From Rickettsiaceae bacterium (GTDB taxonomy: Bacteria > Pseudomonadota > Alphaproteobacteria > Rickettsiales > Rickettsiaceae), in the NCBI GenBank assembly GCA_030731565.1, contig JANQTT010000054.1:1-16262 (forward strand): 16,262 nucleotides of DNA, given 5' to 3'. The translations under genes were made by a program, and so were the position numbers. Below, in pieces: positions 15,450-16,262 of the stretch; positions within the stretch are counted from its first letter, which is position 1, and every line of letters starts with the position of its first letter. The notes under the pieces were generated by a model. The model ran no database searches. It had not been told where the DNA came from and saw nothing but the letters and a program-made list of their open reading frames with translations.

Positions 15450-16262
15450 GTGTCTAGTTATAATGATATTATCCTTGAACTAAAGGATTTTGCCCACAGC
15501 CTAAATATAGGTTATATAAATTCTTTCTTAGAAAAAAATAAAAAGGTCTGCGAAGCAACTTTTGCCAATAATCTCGTGCAGTCTCTGCATAAAAAAAAAC
15601 ATTTGCTAGCATATTTAAGCAAAATGCACTGCAAGGATCTTGAAGACTGTTTGCGTACTCACGGTAACAAGTACGTTAAAGATTTTGAGAACGCTGAAAA
15701 ATCACAAAATGATATTAAAAATTTCCACAGTAAAATAATTAGTATTATAGATTTTTTATCGAATCCAAAGATAAACTTACCTTTGGCAAACCAGGAACTA
15801 GATCTAGTTAGGGAAAGGTTATACAAAATCCTTAGAAATGCTCAATTACTTTTTGCCGAACAATCGTATAACGCCCAAGCAAAAGATTCGATGCAAGCAT
15901 TATCAATTGCATTTAATTTCCATACCCTTGAATATGAGGAACAAAATGCATTATATGAAAGCTTACTACAAATAAAAGAATTATGGGAGATAGACAGTTT
16001 TGAGGCTGCCGATTCTGAAAGCATAAAGTACAAATTTCAGTATGACCCAACAAGCCTAACAAGGCTAAACGAAATGGATGATAAAGAAAGTACGTTTGAA
16101 AAAATTGTGGTACTTTTAACTGGAAAATTTTCAACACTAGCGATGTTGTCAGATGAGCAGATAACTCACTTATATGACAGGCTGAAGAATTTAGAATGGA
16201 AATATCCAGCAATCCCATTACTCCTAAACAGAATCCACGATGAAGCGCAATTTAGATATAGC
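15450..16262 (+). CDS. Uncharacterised helical protein, 3' end beyond the window
   Basis: An open frame of 271 codons runs from the GTG at 15450 to the last base of the window without a stop. I do not recognise it. The GTG is the only plausible start near the upstream AGG (15437-15439, 10 bases away); the first in-frame ATG would remove about 57 residues, and a TTG at 15423 would add nine. The sequence is charged and rich in Leu, Lys, Asn and Glu, with long predicted helices such as YNDIILELKDFAHSLN, QELDLVRERLYKILRNAQLL and YESLLQIKELWEID; four Cys are scattered in the first 75 residues with no zinc-finger spacing. No signal peptide or membrane segment is seen in this part. A TATAAT at 15408-15413 is a possible -10, without a good -35. 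Divergent from yebC. Short minus-strand frames inside it are shadows. Confidence 0.72.
   Translation, partial: MSSYNDIILELKDFAHSLNIGYINSFLEKNKKVCEATFANNLVQSLHKKKHLLAYLSKMHCKDLEDCLRTHGNKYVKDFENAEKSQNDIKNFHSKIISIIDFLSNPKINLPLANQELDLVRERLYKILRNAQLLFAEQSYNAQAKDSMQALSIAFNFHTLEYEEQNALYESLLQIKELWEIDSFEAADSESIKYKFQYDPTSLTRLNEMDDKESTFEKIVVLLTGKFSTLAMLSDEQITHLYDRLKNLEWKYPAIPLLLNRIHDEAQFRYS

Noticed and set aside
15842..16218. Two overlapping open frames on the - strand at the right edge
   Set aside because: They are antisense to the long + strand frame from 15450, which is longer, continuous and has ordinary protein composition.
1..16262. CRISPR array, toxin-antitoxin pair, prophage or defence island
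   Set aside because: No regularly spaced repeats, cas-like proteins, phage genes or paired small genes were found on either strand.

Overview
The window looks like part of the chromosome of an AT-rich (roughly one-third GC by eye), Gram-negative alphaproteobacterium, most likely of the order Rickettsiales. Three things point there. GatC, GatA and GatB match what I remember of the Rickettsia proteins almost motif for motif, including their start points. The fabH-ihfA-merR gene order and an FzlA-like GST-fold protein are alphaproteobacterial traits. Reduced gene content (a GlmU cut to one domain, a PolA without proofreading residues, an insertion-sequence remnant) fits a host-associated lifestyle. 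lpxC shows that lipid A is made. Assignments rest on motif recognition by eye, not on a database search.

Layout, left to right. A truncated tRNA-Asn gene (- strand) lies at the left edge. On the + strand follow lpxC (lipid A), infA (IF-1) and maf. Maf converges on the minus-strand gatC-gatA-gatB operon (tRNA-dependent amidotransferase), and a three-armed inverted repeat lies between maf and gatB. bamE (outer-membrane assembly lipoprotein, - strand) is divergent from rpmF-fabH-ihfA-merR-like (+ strand). That cluster converges on fzlA, which lies directly downstream of rnpB (RNase P RNA, - strand, with a very clear promoter). Next is an unrecognised 376-residue protein (- strand), then a roughly 620-base spacer holding a decayed IS5-like transposase tail. 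The minus-strand set yebC, truncated glmU and polA follows, tightly packed. At the right edge an unrecognised helical protein reads off the + strand from a GTG codon.

Most genes are core information-processing or envelope functions: initiation (infA), tRNA maturation (rnpB), Asn/Gln-tRNA formation (gatCAB, next to a tRNA-Asn gene), ribosome (rpmF), translation quality (yebC), replication and repair (polA), nucleoid (ihfA), division (fzlA), fatty-acid initiation (fabH), lipid A and UDP-GlcNAc (lpxC, glmU) and outer-membrane assembly (bamE). The accessory part is about 9.25-11.0 kb plus the right-edge ORF. I found no CRISPR array, prophage, toxin-antitoxin pair or other defence system. The points most worth a second look are the absence of plsX between rpmF and fabH, an IHF-like protein without the DNA-intercalating proline, the one-domain GlmU, the proofreading-dead PolA, and the two unrecognised proteins.
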